Source of the DNA: Acholeplasmatales bacterium
Lineage (GTDB): Bacteria > Bacillota_I > Bacilli_A > Acholeplasmatales > Anaeroplasmataceae
DNA length: 47,664 nucleotides
NCBI GenBank assembly: GCA_016288855.1
Contig: JAEELJ010000065.1
Span: 1-47,664 of the forward strand
Direction of reading: 5' to 3'
Shown here: one piece after another, positions 16,093 to 24,562 of the stretch
Position numbering within the stretch: position 1 is the stretch's first letter
How the letters are laid out: each line of letters opens with the position of its first letter
Notes under the pieces: generated by a model
The model's input: the letters and a program-made list of their open reading frames with translations, nothing else
What the model was told of the DNA's origin: nothing
Database searches by the model: none
Program-made: the position numbers and the translations under genes

Positions 16093-17871
16093 ATGTGCGG
16101 TATAATCGGTTATATTGGTCCTAAAGCAAGTGATGTAGTTATGGATGGATTATATAAGCTTGAATATAGAGGCTATGATTCAGCTGGAATTGCTGAATAT
16201 AATCCTAATACTTTATCATTTGATATTTTTAAAGAAATCGGTAGAGTTGAAGATTTAAGAAAAACAATAGATAAGTCTTATGAAACAAATTTAGCCATTG
16301 GACATACAAGATGGGCAACACATGGTGAGGTTAATAAAATTAATTCTCATCCACATATTTCTAAAGATAAAAGATTTATTATTGTACATAATGGAATAAT
16401 AGAGAATTATAAAAGAATTAAATATGAATATTTAAAGGATTATAATTTCTATTCTAAAACTGATACAGAAGTAATTGTTAATCTAATAGAGCATTTTTCT
16501 TATGAATATTCAGTCTTAGATTCAATAAGAAAATCAATGACAATACTTGAAGGTACTTATGCAATCTTAGTAATTGATACAAAGGATAATAATACTATTT
16601 ATTTCGCTAAGAAGCAGTCTCCTTTATTAATTGGAATTGATAATAAGGGTTCTGTTTTATCAAGTGATTTATTATCATTTGTTGGGGTATGTGATGAATA
16701 TTTTTCACTAGAGGATAATACATTAGGTTATGTTAGAGGAAAAGAATTAGTAATCCTAGATATCCTTGGAAATGAAATAAAGCCGAATTATTTAAAGCTT
16801 GGCATCAAAGAAGAAGATATTAATAAGGGCGCTTTTAATCATTATATGCTAAAAGAAATATATGAGACTCCTTTCGTTATAAGAAATCTAATCTCTAAGT
16901 ATTTTGATAATGATGATATTGTTTTAAATGATGATTTAGTTAAAACAATAAAAGAAGCATCAAAGGTATACATTGTTGCCTCAGGCACATCTTATAATGC
17001 TGGAATGATTGCCAAATATTATTTTGAATCATTTGGTCATAAAGAGGTTTCACTTCATTATGCCTCAGAATTATTTTATGATAATACATATATTAAGCCT
17101 GGATCAATATTTTTAATGTTTTCTCAGTCTGGTGAGACTTTAGATTCTATTAATGTAATTAATAAATATAAAGGACTATTTAAGATAATATCTATTACTA
17201 ATCAAGAAGAATCAAGTATTAAAAGATTATCAGACTTCTCAATAAATTTATATGCAGGTAGAGAGATTGCGGTAGCATCAACTAAAACATATGTTGCAGA
17301 AATTGTAATGTCATTAATATTAGCTTTTTCTATTTGTGATAAGAAAAATGAATTAAGACAAGAATTAACTAATGTTGCATTAGCAGTAGATAAGGTTTTA
17401 ATTAAGGCTCCAATTTGTAATGCAATAGCTAAGGAATTAGCAAAGTCATCTTATTTATTTTATATAGGTAGAGGTCTTGATTATTATGTTGCAATTGAAG
17501 CATCTTTAAAACTTAAAGAGGTTTCTTATATAGTATCTCAAGCATATCCATCTGGTGAGCTAAAGCATGGCCCTATTGCAGTTATAGATGATAATACACC
17601 TGTAATTGCATTAATAACTAACGAGGCAACTAATGCGATTACTAGAGTTAATCTAAAAGAAGCAAAAACAAGAAATGCAAAATGTTTTGTTATTTCATCT
17701 GAAGCATTTGCGCATGATAATGATGCATTATCATTACCTAATGTTGTTCAGCATTTATCACCTGTTGTTTTAGGTGTTGCAGTTCAATTGATTGCATATT
17801 TTACAGCAAAAGAGAAGAACTGTGATATTGATAAGCCAAAGAATTTAGCTAAATGTGTAACAGTAGCATAA
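16093..17871 (+). CDS. glmS: Glutamine-fructose-6-phosphate aminotransferase GlmS
   Basis: Makes glucosamine 6-phosphate for peptidoglycan. The 592 residues fit the family: N-terminal Ntn glutaminase with nucleophile C2 (MCGIIGYIG), RGYDSAG and HNGII, then two SIS sugar-phosphate domains with ASGTSYNAG, SQSGETLDS, ASTKTYVAE and KHGPIAV, ending DKPKNLAKCVTV. The glmS ribozyme of many Bacillota is absent; only 57 bases separate it from the upstream stop, and a terminator fills them. An extended -10 (TGATATAAT, 16037-16045) precedes that hairpin, so a glmS transcript could begin in the stem, or the gene may depend on read-through. Confidence 0.98.
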   Translation: MCGIIGYIGPKASDVVMDGLYKLEYRGYDSAGIAEYNPNTLSFDIFKEIGRVEDLRKTIDKSYETNLAIGHTRWATHGEVNKINSHPHISKDKRFIIVHNGIIENYKRIKYEYLKDYNFYSKTDTEVIVNLIEHFSYEYSVLDSIRKSMTILEGTYAILVIDTKDNNTIYFAKKQSPLLIGIDNKGSVLSSDLLSFVGVCDEYFSLEDNTLGYVRGKELVILDILGNEIKPNYLKLGIKEEDINKGAFNHYMLKEIYETPFVIRNLISKYFDNDDIVLNDDLVKTIKEASKVYIVASGTSYNAGMIAKYYFESFGHKEVSLHYASELFYDNTYIKPGSIFLMFSQSGETLDSINVINKYKGLFKIISITNQEESSIKRLSDFSINLYAGREIAVASTKTYVAEIVMSLILAFSICDKKNELRQELTNVALAVDKVLIKAPICNAIAKELAKSSYLFYIGRGLDYYVAIEASLKLKEVSYIVSQAYPSGELKHGPIAVIDDNTPVIALITNEATNAITRVNLKEAKTRNAKCFVISSEAFAHDNDALSLPNVVQHLSPVVLGVAVQLIAYFTAKEKNCDIDKPKNLAKCVTVA

Positions 17872-17879
17872 AATATTTA

Positions 17880-17907
17880 TTGATTTAATAAAACTATATG
17901 TTAAAAT
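17880..17907 (+). promoter_or_regulatory. mntP promoter
   Basis: TTGATT (17880-17885), 16 bases, TAAAAT (17902-17907) with extended -10 TGT. Confidence 0.65.
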
Positions 17908-17965
17908 AACAATGTTTTATTAATTATAGCTTTAATAATTATTGCTAAAAATTATGGAGTTTATT

Positions 17966-18646
17966 ATGTTTTTAAATAACATTTATATAGGACAAAATGC
18001 GGTAGTTGCACAGTTAATAATTCAAGGATTATTATTAGGTCTTGGTTTAACTATGGATGCATGTGCTGTTTCTATGGCTAATGGATTGCAAGAACCCAAA
18101 ATGTCTTTAAAAAAGATATTATTTATTGCAGGTATATTTTCGTTATTCCAAGGTGTGATGCCATTAATTGGTTATCTATTTGGTAATGTTATATATGAGA
18201 ATTTTTCATTCGTTGAAAAATACCATGTGATTCCAATCTTATCTCTTATAATATTATTATTTTTAGGTGGTAAGATGGTGCTTGATGGAATAAAGGAAAT
18301 AAAAGAAATTAAAAATCTTAATATAGAAAATTCTTTAGAAACAGTAGAAGAAATGGATAAGAATAAAGAGGTTTTAAAGAATTTGACATTTAAGGTTGTA
18401 TTCCTTCAAGCTATTGCAACATCAATTGACGCATTGTCATCTGGATTAACATTTTCTTCATTTAATATATTAGAAGCATTATTAGTAATTGCTTTAATAA
18501 TGATTGTTACATTAGTAATGTGTATAATAGCTTTATTTATAGGAAAGAAATTTGGAGATAAATTAGGACCTAAGGCAATATTAATTGGTGGAATTGTTTT
18601 AATATTGATTGGTATAGAAATATTCATTACAGGTATTTGGTTTTAA
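17966..18646 (+). CDS. mntP: MntP-type manganese efflux pump
   Basis: A 226-residue, six-helix membrane protein of the MntP (YebN) family, which exports Mn2+. Both internal repeats keep the signature Asp: TMDACAVS (D31) in the first half and TSIDALSSG in the second. The start is the ATG at 17966, six bases after TGGAG; the frame continues upstream to other codons without a ribosome binding site. The leader (about 50 bases) shows no yybP-ykoY manganese riboswitch. The closing terminator overlaps its last codons. Confidence 0.88.
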   Translation: MFLNNIYIGQNAVVAQLIIQGLLLGLGLTMDACAVSMANGLQEPKMSLKKILFIAGIFSLFQGVMPLIGYLFGNVIYENFSFVEKYHVIPILSLIILLFLGGKMVLDGIKEIKEIKNLNIENSLETVEEMDKNKEVLKNLTFKVVFLQAIATSIDALSSGLTFSSFNILEALLVIALIMIVTLVMCIIALFIGKKFGDKLGPKAILIGGIVLILIGIEIFITGIWF

Positions 18647-18666
18647 ACTAAATGCCTGTTTTTGTT
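18629..18666 (+). terminator. Terminator overlapping the mntP stop
   Basis: ACAGG-T-ATTT pairs with AAAT-G-CCTGT across a loop holding the TAA stop, then TTTTTG. Confidence 0.75.
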
Positions 18667-18727
18667 TTGAATAGATAGAAATGATAATAATTATATAAAG
18701 AAGATATTATTATTTAAAAGTAAAGTC

Positions 18728-18756
18728 TTGAAAGAAAAAAAGTTATATTTTATAAT
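18728..18756 (+). promoter_or_regulatory. Pectate lyase promoter
   Basis: TTGAAA (18728-18733), 17 bases, TATAAT (18751-18756): close to the sigma-A consensus. Confidence 0.8.
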
Positions 18757-18769
18757 GTAAGCGTTTTAG
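18756..18769 (+). promoter_or_regulatory. cre-like site (CcpA)
   Basis: TGTAAGCGTTTTAG agrees with the cre pattern TGNAARCGNWWWCA except for the last two bases. It begins at the last base of the -10 box and covers the start site, a placement that would block initiation. Confidence 0.5.
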
Positions 18770-18787
18770 AAACGAGGTTGATATGAA

Positions 18788-21181
18788 GTGAAAAAAAGAA
18801 TTATATTATTAAGCGCATTAGGACTTTTAACTTTAAGCGCTTGTCAATCAAATGATGCAACAACAACTAAACTAACAACTAGCTCAACTGTTGAAACAAG
18901 TTCTACGGTTGAAACTACAAGTAATGATGTTGCAACAACAACTATTAATACAACAACTGATGCAGCAACAACTACAGTTCAAACTACTACAGATATTTTT
19001 ACAACTACAGGAGAAACATCTAGTATTCCTGCAACTACATCAGTTCCACTTACTACAACAGAAGATACGACAACTGATGTGGTTACAACAACTTCAGATG
19101 TAGCAACAGGTACTATTACTTTATATGATAATGATAAAACTACTATTTTAGATACTGTTACTTATCAGGTTGGTCAAACATTAGCTGAGGTGTTACCTAC
19201 ATATACAAAAACAGGATATTCATTTGCCGGATGGACAATGGTAAATGGAAAGGCAGTACCTACAAATAGAGCAATGACTAATGCTACTGATATGAACTTA
19301 TATGCATCATATACAAAGCTTTCATTAAATTTAGGTGAAATTTTAAATTATACTCCTGAAGCATCAATAGGATTAACTGGAAAAGCTTATTTAAATTCAG
19401 GAAATCAATATCAACAGGCTGGATTCTATGATCAAGGATATGCAGCAGGTTATATTAGAGATTATACTCAGTACGAGAATACAAGTGCTTATGTTAAGGT
19501 ATCTAATGCTGATGAATTGATTAATGCATTAGCAAATGCACAAACAGATTATGAGTCAACATTCGTATATGACAATGTAGATGCGACTAAACAAGCAAAT
19601 ATTGATGAATATAATACATTAATGGCAGAACGTGCTGCAAGTCCACAGGGTAAATCTTCAAATGAACCAAGAAGACTTGAACTTGAATCAATAGTAAATG
19701 GATATGAAGGACATTTAGAGCAAACTTTAAATAGTGAGCAGCAGGTTCATGTAATTGAAATTACCGAAGATATTAATTTAGGATATAATAAGTTATCTAA
19801 TACTGCAAAGGAATCAGGTGTCGTTGAAGATTGGAACTCAACTAGAAAGAATTATCCTAATATGTCAAATGGCTTTACTGTTTCATCTCATGTAGAAGAA
19901 AACGGTGTTTCAAAAATAAAGGTTTCAAAAACTAATGGTTTATTAATCTATTCAAAGAATTCAGCTAAATTAACTAACGCAGGATTTTTAGTATCATCAT
20001 CTGATGATGTTGCATTTAGAAATCTTGATATGGATGAAATTTGGCAATGGGAGGACTCTTGCTCATCAAGTGCAGCAGATACAATTGGTAATATGGATGC
20101 TCAAGGCTGGGCATATTTTAAGATTTCAAATTGTGCCCATGTTTGGATTGACCATTGCTCATTTGGTAAATCTTATGATGGACAAATAGATATTTCAAAT
20201 CCATATTTCTATAATCGTGCCAACGGTGAATATGCACCTTATGGTGTATCATCTACATTAAATGATGAATCAACTGGATATCATATTTCAAATTGTAATT
20301 TTCATGCTGGATCTGATGATAAAGATGGATATTTATATAAGATGATGGAAGAAGTAGAAGCTGATTATCAAACTAATGGTTCTAATACAATGTATAGCTA
20401 CTATAAGCTATTAAGAGATACATATGGCCTATCATTTGATGATATTCTATATGGTATTGCGATTCCACAAAAGAAGGCATTCTTAGATGGAGATGCATCA
20501 AACACTTGGTATAATGATTGCTTAAAGGTTTCTTATGCTAATAATATTTTCACAAATATTGAGGATAGAATTCCAAATGTTCGTGGTGGTATAGCTTATA
20601 TGTATAACTGTATTGTTGATAATAGACAATATTATGAATATAGAACTAAGCTAGTTGCAGCTGGTGTTAAGAATATTAGTGGATATGGCAAATATAAGTG
20701 TGGTATGGTTTCACAATGTATTGTTGCAGGATATGGTGGATCTGTTGCGGCTGAAAACTGTGTATTTTTAGGAGTATCTGATTTATATAAGAATAATAAT
20801 ACTTCATCAGATACTATAAGTTCATATACTTCAAAATATAATCCAAAAACAGGAACTAATTTTACAACTGATGATATAGATGCAGGTGTTAATATTAAGA
20901 ATTGTATTTGGAAGAATAGTGGATATGATGATACAACAACTGATATTTCAGAAGACTTACTTAATTTAACTGGTGAAAAGATTCAATCAGTAGAAGATAC
21001 TGTTGATATTTCTACAGTTAAATTCAATTGGCATAATACTAATGATGAAAAGCCATTTGAACCAGTTTTATATCTTGGCAATAATAATTACTTAAGCGAC
21101 TTATATTCTAATTTATTAGGTAGCTTAAGCATTGGTGCTAATCCATATTTCCAAGAATTATATTTAGAAACAACAAAATAA
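18788..21181 (+). CDS. Lipoprotein pectate lyase, PL1 family
   Basis: A 797-residue surface enzyme. It has a lipoprotein signal (MKKRIILLSALG..., lipobox LSAC with C19), a Thr-rich stalk (about 24-105), one Listeria-Bacteroides (InlB B-type) repeat at about 107-178 ending GYSFAGWT...LYASY, then a parallel beta-helix pectate lyase. PL1 motifs are VWIDHCSF (452-459) and EDRIPNVRGG (592-601). It should cleave polygalacturonate by beta-elimination outside the membrane, feeding oligomers to the cell. GTG start: the ATG five bases upstream hits TGA at once. The promoter carries a cre-like site. Alone in its transcription unit. Confidence 0.92.
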   Translation: MKKRIILLSALGLLTLSACQSNDATTTKLTTSSTVETSSTVETTSNDVATTTINTTTDAATTTVQTTTDIFTTTGETSSIPATTSVPLTTTEDTTTDVVTTTSDVATGTITLYDNDKTTILDTVTYQVGQTLAEVLPTYTKTGYSFAGWTMVNGKAVPTNRAMTNATDMNLYASYTKLSLNLGEILNYTPEASIGLTGKAYLNSGNQYQQAGFYDQGYAAGYIRDYTQYENTSAYVKVSNADELINALANAQTDYESTFVYDNVDATKQANIDEYNTLMAERAASPQGKSSNEPRRLELESIVNGYEGHLEQTLNSEQQVHVIEITEDINLGYNKLSNTAKESGVVEDWNSTRKNYPNMSNGFTVSSHVEENGVSKIKVSKTNGLLIYSKNSAKLTNAGFLVSSSDDVAFRNLDMDEIWQWEDSCSSSAADTIGNMDAQGWAYFKISNCAHVWIDHCSFGKSYDGQIDISNPYFYNRANGEYAPYGVSSTLNDESTGYHISNCNFHAGSDDKDGYLYKMMEEVEADYQTNGSNTMYSYYKLLRDTYGLSFDDILYGIAIPQKKAFLDGDASNTWYNDCLKVSYANNIFTNIEDRIPNVRGGIAYMYNCIVDNRQYYEYRTKLVAAGVKNISGYGKYKCGMVSQCIVAGYGGSVAAENCVFLGVSDLYKNNNTSSDTISSYTSKYNPKTGTNFTTDDIDAGVNIKNCIWKNSGYDDTTTDISEDLLNLTGEKIQSVEDTVDISTVKFNWHNTNDEKPFEPVLYLGNNNYLSDLYSNLLGSLSIGANPYFQELYLETTK

Positions 21182-21186
21182 GATAG

Positions 21187-21216
21187 AAGGATGGGAAGAT
21201 TCCCATCCTTTTCTTT
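21187..21216 (+). terminator. Terminator after pectate lyase
   Basis: AAGGATGGGA, loop AGAT, TCCCATCCTT then TTCTTT. Confidence 0.85.
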
Positions 21217-21220
21217 GGCA

Positions 21221-21255
21221 TAAAAAAAGAACTCACAAATTGTGAGCTCTTTTGA
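21221..21255 (-). terminator. Terminator of gdhA
   Basis: On the minus strand GAGCTCACAATTTGTGAGTTC (one mismatch near the base) is followed by seven T. Confidence 0.8.
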
Positions 21256-21264
21256 TTTTTAATC

Positions 21265-22632
21265 TTATAAGCCTTGAGCTAACATAGCTTCAGCAACCTT
21301 CTTGAAGCCGCCGATATTAGCACCAGTCATTAAATCGTACTTGTTCTTGCCGAATTCCTTAGAATTTTCATAGCAGTTGTAGAAGATGTTAACCATGATG
21401 TCATGTAACTTCTTATCAACTTCTTCAAATGTCCATGATAATCTTTCAGAGTTTTGAGACATTTCTAGACCTGAAGTTGCAACACCACCAGCGTTTGCAG
21501 CCTTTGCAGGACCATATAATACGTTATTATTAATGAAGTATTCCTGAGCTTCTGGAGTAGAAGGCATGTTTGCACCTTCACAAACAGCGATAACACCATT
21601 AGCAACTAAAGCCTTAGCTGAATCTAAGTTGATTTCGTTTTGAGTAGCACAAGGTAAAGCAATATCAGCCTTTACAGTCCAAATGCCCTTTGAACCATTC
21701 TTGTCTTCGAAGTACTTACCACGGCCAGCCTTAGCAACATAATCCTTGATACGACCTCTTTCAACTTCCTTAATTTGCTTAACTACATCAAGCTTAATAC
21801 CTTCTTCATCAACGATATATCCGTTTGAATCAGATAATGCGATAACCTTAGCACCTAATTGAGTAGCCTTTTCTGTAGCGTAGATTGCAACGTTACCAGA
21901 ACCAGAGATAATAACTGTCTTACCCTTGAAAGAAGTATTTAGGATAACCTTTAAAGCTTCTTCAGTATAGTAGCATAGACCATAACCTGTAGCTTCTGTA
22001 CGAGCAAGAGAACCACCGAATGTTAAGCCCTTACCAGTTAATACACCAGTATGTTCATCACGAATTCTCTTATATTGACCGAACATGTAACCAACTTCAC
22101 GTCCACCAACACCGATATCACCAGCTGGAACGTCTGTATCTGGTCCGATATGGCGATATAATTCAGTCATGAATGATTGACAGAATCTCATGATTTCAAC
22201 ATCGCTCTTTCCCTTAGGGTCGAAATCAGAACCACCCTTTCCACCACCCATAGGTAGAGTAGTTAAAGAGTTCTTTAAAGTTTGTTCAAGACCTAAGAAC
22301 TTAATGATAGAAGCATTAACAGATGGGTGGAATCTTAAACCTCCCTTGTAAGGTCCGATTGCAGAATTGTATTGGCAACGGAATCCTCTGTTTACTTGAA
22401 TCTTGCCCTTGTCATCTGTCCAAACAACCTTGAACTGGATGAATCTTTCAGGTTCTAAGAATCTTTCTAATAACTTTTGTTCTTCATACTTAGGATTCTT
22501 AGCAACGAACTGTTCAATAGATAATAAAATACCTTGAGCAGCTTCAGCATATTCAGGCTGATTAGGATTCTTTGCTAAAAATTCATCGAACACTCTTGCA
22601 GCATAAGCTGTCTTAAATTCAACTTTTGACAT
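21265..22632 (-). CDS. gdhA: Glutamate dehydrogenase, hexameric (NADP type)
   Basis: Reductive amination of 2-oxoglutarate to glutamate, the likely ammonia entry point. The 455-residue product has the S50-I family features: NSAIGPYKGGLRFHP, the catalytic block LPMGGGKGGSDF (126-137) with Lys, DVPAGDIGVGGREVG, and a Rossmann fold near IISGSGNVAIYA. The NADP preference is inferred from similarity. Codons are biased to AAG, AAC and TTC, as in highly expressed genes. AGAGG lies before its ATG. It is the first of two single minus-strand units; the third minus gene is rpsD. Confidence 0.96.
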   Translation of the reverse strand: MSKVEFKTAYAARVFDEFLAKNPNQPEYAEAAQGILLSIEQFVAKNPKYEEQKLLERFLEPERFIQFKVVWTDDKGKIQVNRGFRCQYNSAIGPYKGGLRFHPSVNASIIKFLGLEQTLKNSLTTLPMGGGKGGSDFDPKGKSDVEIMRFCQSFMTELYRHIGPDTDVPAGDIGVGGREVGYMFGQYKRIRDEHTGVLTGKGLTFGGSLARTEATGYGLCYYTEEALKVILNTSFKGKTVIISGSGNVAIYATEKATQLGAKVIALSDSNGYIVDEEGIKLDVVKQIKEVERGRIKDYVAKAGRGKYFEDKNGSKGIWTVKADIALPCATQNEINLDSAKALVANGVIAVCEGANMPSTPEAQEYFINNNVLYGPAKAANAGGVATSGLEMSQNSERLSWTFEEVDKKLHDIMVNIFYNCYENSKEFGKNKYDLMTGANIGGFKKVAEAMLAQGL

Positions 22633-22678
22633 AATTTATATAACCTCTTTCTTAATCTTAAAAATTAATACATTTCGT

Positions 22679-22707
22679 ATTTTATACAAAAAAATATAAA
22701 AATACAA
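22679..22707 (-). promoter_or_regulatory. gdhA promoter
   Basis: On the minus strand TTGTAT (22702-22707), 17 bases, TAAAAT (22679-22684). Confidence 0.5.
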
Positions 22708-22799
22708 TACTTTTCGATAAAAATTTTAAAAAAAGTGTAAAAACACGAATTTTAATCTTTATTTTTTAAAAAGTGCCGAATTGTACCCTAGAAAATTCT

Positions 22800-22842
22800 A
22801 ATATTATTCGATATTCTATATTCGGATTGAATAATATTCGAC
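22800..22842. promoter_or_regulatory. Inverted repeat with ATTCGA motifs
   Basis: AATATTATTC (22800-22809) and GAATAATATT (22829-22838) are perfect inverted arms 19 bases apart; ATTCGA, ATTCGG and ATTCGA recur inside. Lies in the 276-base gap between divergent gdhA and the HAD gene; the rest of the gap holds only the two promoters. Could bind a regulator. Confidence 0.35.
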
Positions 22843-22857
22843 ACATTTTTATGCTGT

Positions 22858-22886
22858 TTTAAAATTACTGCTTTTTAGTGTATACT
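22858..22886 (+). promoter_or_regulatory. HAD phosphatase promoter
   Basis: TTTAAA (22858-22863), 17 bases, TATACT (22881-22886). Confidence 0.5.
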
Positions 22887-22908
22887 AGTGTAGTAATGAG
22901 GTGATATT

Positions 22909-23544
22909 ATGACAATAATATTTGATCTTGATGGTACATTACTATACACCTTAGAAGATTTAAGGGATGCATTAAATCATACCTTAAAACAATTTGGATA
23001 TAATGAAGTATCACTAGATACTACAAAAAAATTAGTTGGTAATGGCATTAAAAACTTAATTTTAGATGCTTCTCATGATAAACAACATATTGATTTAATG
23101 TTTGAAGAATTCAAAAGGTATTATGAAATACATTGCATAGATAAAACATTACCATATGTTGGAATGGTCAAATTGATTTATTCATTAAAAAATGATGGTC
23201 ATACATTAGTATGTATATCTAATAAACATTATATAACTTTAACTAAGTTAATTGAATACTTTTTTCCAAATCAATTTGATTTAATTTTAGGAGATGGCAT
23301 GGGTTATCCTAAAAAGCCTAATCCTAATATAATATACGCGTGTATGGAAAAGCTTAATAAAAAATCAGATGATTTAGTATATATTGGGGATTCAGATGTT
23401 GATGCTAACACAATCATAAATGCTTCTATAAAAGGAATACTAGTAAGTTATGGTTATAGAGATAAGGGACTATTATTGAAATTTGGATTACCTATTGTAG
23501 ATAATGTTTCTGAACTTGAAGAGATGATTAATAGAATTAAATAA
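22909..23544 (+). CDS. HAD hydrolase, phosphoglycolate phosphatase-like
   Basis: A 211-residue haloacid-dehalogenase phosphatase. Motif I is FDLDGTLL with nucleophile D6 and acid D8; motif II is the Ser in CISNKH; motif III Lys lies in KKPNP; motif IV is GDSDVDA (160-166). A helical cap sits between motif I and II (about residues 15-75). Closest to the phosphoglycolate phosphatase / PpaX group, but this superfamily is promiscuous and the substrate cannot be read from sequence. GAGGTG ribosome binding site. Confidence 0.85.
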   Translation: MTIIFDLDGTLLYTLEDLRDALNHTLKQFGYNEVSLDTTKKLVGNGIKNLILDASHDKQHIDLMFEEFKRYYEIHCIDKTLPYVGMVKLIYSLKNDGHTLVCISNKHYITLTKLIEYFFPNQFDLILGDGMGYPKKPNPNIIYACMEKLNKKSDDLVYIGDSDVDANTIINASIKGILVSYGYRDKGLLLKFGLPIVDNVSELEEMINRIK

Positions 23545-23556
23545 AATTAATATTTA

Positions 23557-23585
23557 TTTACATAAATTTTTAATTTTGGTATAAT
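23557..23585 (+). promoter_or_regulatory. ytxK-ackA promoter
   Basis: TTTACA (23557-23562), 17 bases, TATAAT (23580-23585) with extended -10 TGG. Confidence 0.8.
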
Positions 23586-23603
23586 AACAAAGGTGATAAT
23601 TTT

Positions 23604-24548
23604 ATGCAAGATGTTAAACTCAGCAATTTAGAGTTATTCTATGACATTATAGTAGAATCAAATGAGATTTTATTTGAGGAATTTCACAAGCCATATTTTG
23701 ATTTGTTAGAAATGACAATTAACAATATGCTAGAAGAAAAAGTTTTACAGGATGTTGAAGAAGAAACTGAAGAGAAACTTACAAATTGTTATCATAAGCT
23801 AGAAGGTATTGATTTTACATCAGAAGATATTAGAAAGGCAATGCAATCAGTTATATTATTAGGATTTAAAGAAATAGGAATCCCTAATGGATATACAACG
23901 CCTGATACATTAGGTATATTTATTGCATATTTAATATCTAAAATGATTAATAAAAAGGTAATCAATATTCTAGACCCAATGTGTGGTACAGGTAATTTAT
24001 TATTTACTATATCTAATTATCTAGATAAGGATATGAATTTATTTGCGGTAGATAAGGATGAAGAAATGGTTCGTCTAACTAAGCTTACAGCTGATATTTT
24101 ATCTAGACAAACTGAAATATATCTTGAGGATATGTTTTCATATGATCAAATAGGTAATGATGTAGTAGTATTAGATATGCCACATGAAACAAATAAGGAC
24201 AATGAATATTTCCCTTATAAGGTAATGACTCATTTGAAGGATTTAGTTAATAAGGATGGCGCATTAATTGCAATTCTAGAAAATGATTTCTTCAATTATG
24301 ATCAAAACCAAGAATTCAAAAATGAATTATTAAAGGATATGTCTATTGTTGGACTTGTTGAATTACCTGATGAGATGTTTAAAACAGGTAAACCAAAGAT
24401 TATCTTAGTTTTACAAAAATGTAAAATAGATAATCCATGCTTTATGGTCAAACTACCAAATTTCACAGATGCAAATGCATTTGGCAATGTTTTAAGACAA
24501 ATTGAAATGTGGTTTGAGAAAAATAAAAAGGAAGATAAAAATAATTAA
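23604..24548 (+). CDS. ytxK: YtxK-like N6-adenine-type methyltransferase
   Basis: A 314-residue class I SAM-dependent methyltransferase: helical N-terminus (1-100), SAM-binding loop LDPMCGTGNLL (123-133), an acidic ribose-binding residue in AVDKD, and the position of the NPPY catalytic motif occupied by LDMPH (190-194). B. subtilis YtxK sits directly before ackA, and the same pairing is seen here with a 14-base gap. NPPY is degenerate, so DNA methylation is doubtful; the biological substrate is not known. No restriction enzyme or specificity subunit is near. Confidence 0.85.
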   Translation: MQDVKLSNLELFYDIIVESNEILFEEFHKPYFDLLEMTINNMLEEKVLQDVEEETEEKLTNCYHKLEGIDFTSEDIRKAMQSVILLGFKEIGIPNGYTTPDTLGIFIAYLISKMINKKVINILDPMCGTGNLLFTISNYLDKDMNLFAVDKDEEMVRLTKLTADILSRQTEIYLEDMFSYDQIGNDVVVLDMPHETNKDNEYFPYKVMTHLKDLVNKDGALIAILENDFFNYDQNQEFKNELLKDMSIVGLVELPDEMFKTGKPKIILVLQKCKIDNPCFMVKLPNFTDANAFGNVLRQIEMWFEKNKKEDKNN

Positions 24549-24562
24549 GGAGATTAGACGAA

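Noticed and set aside
17872-17965. Manganese riboswitch upstream of mntP
   Set aside because: The region is short and AT-rich, with a promoter inside; conserved riboswitch segments are not visible.
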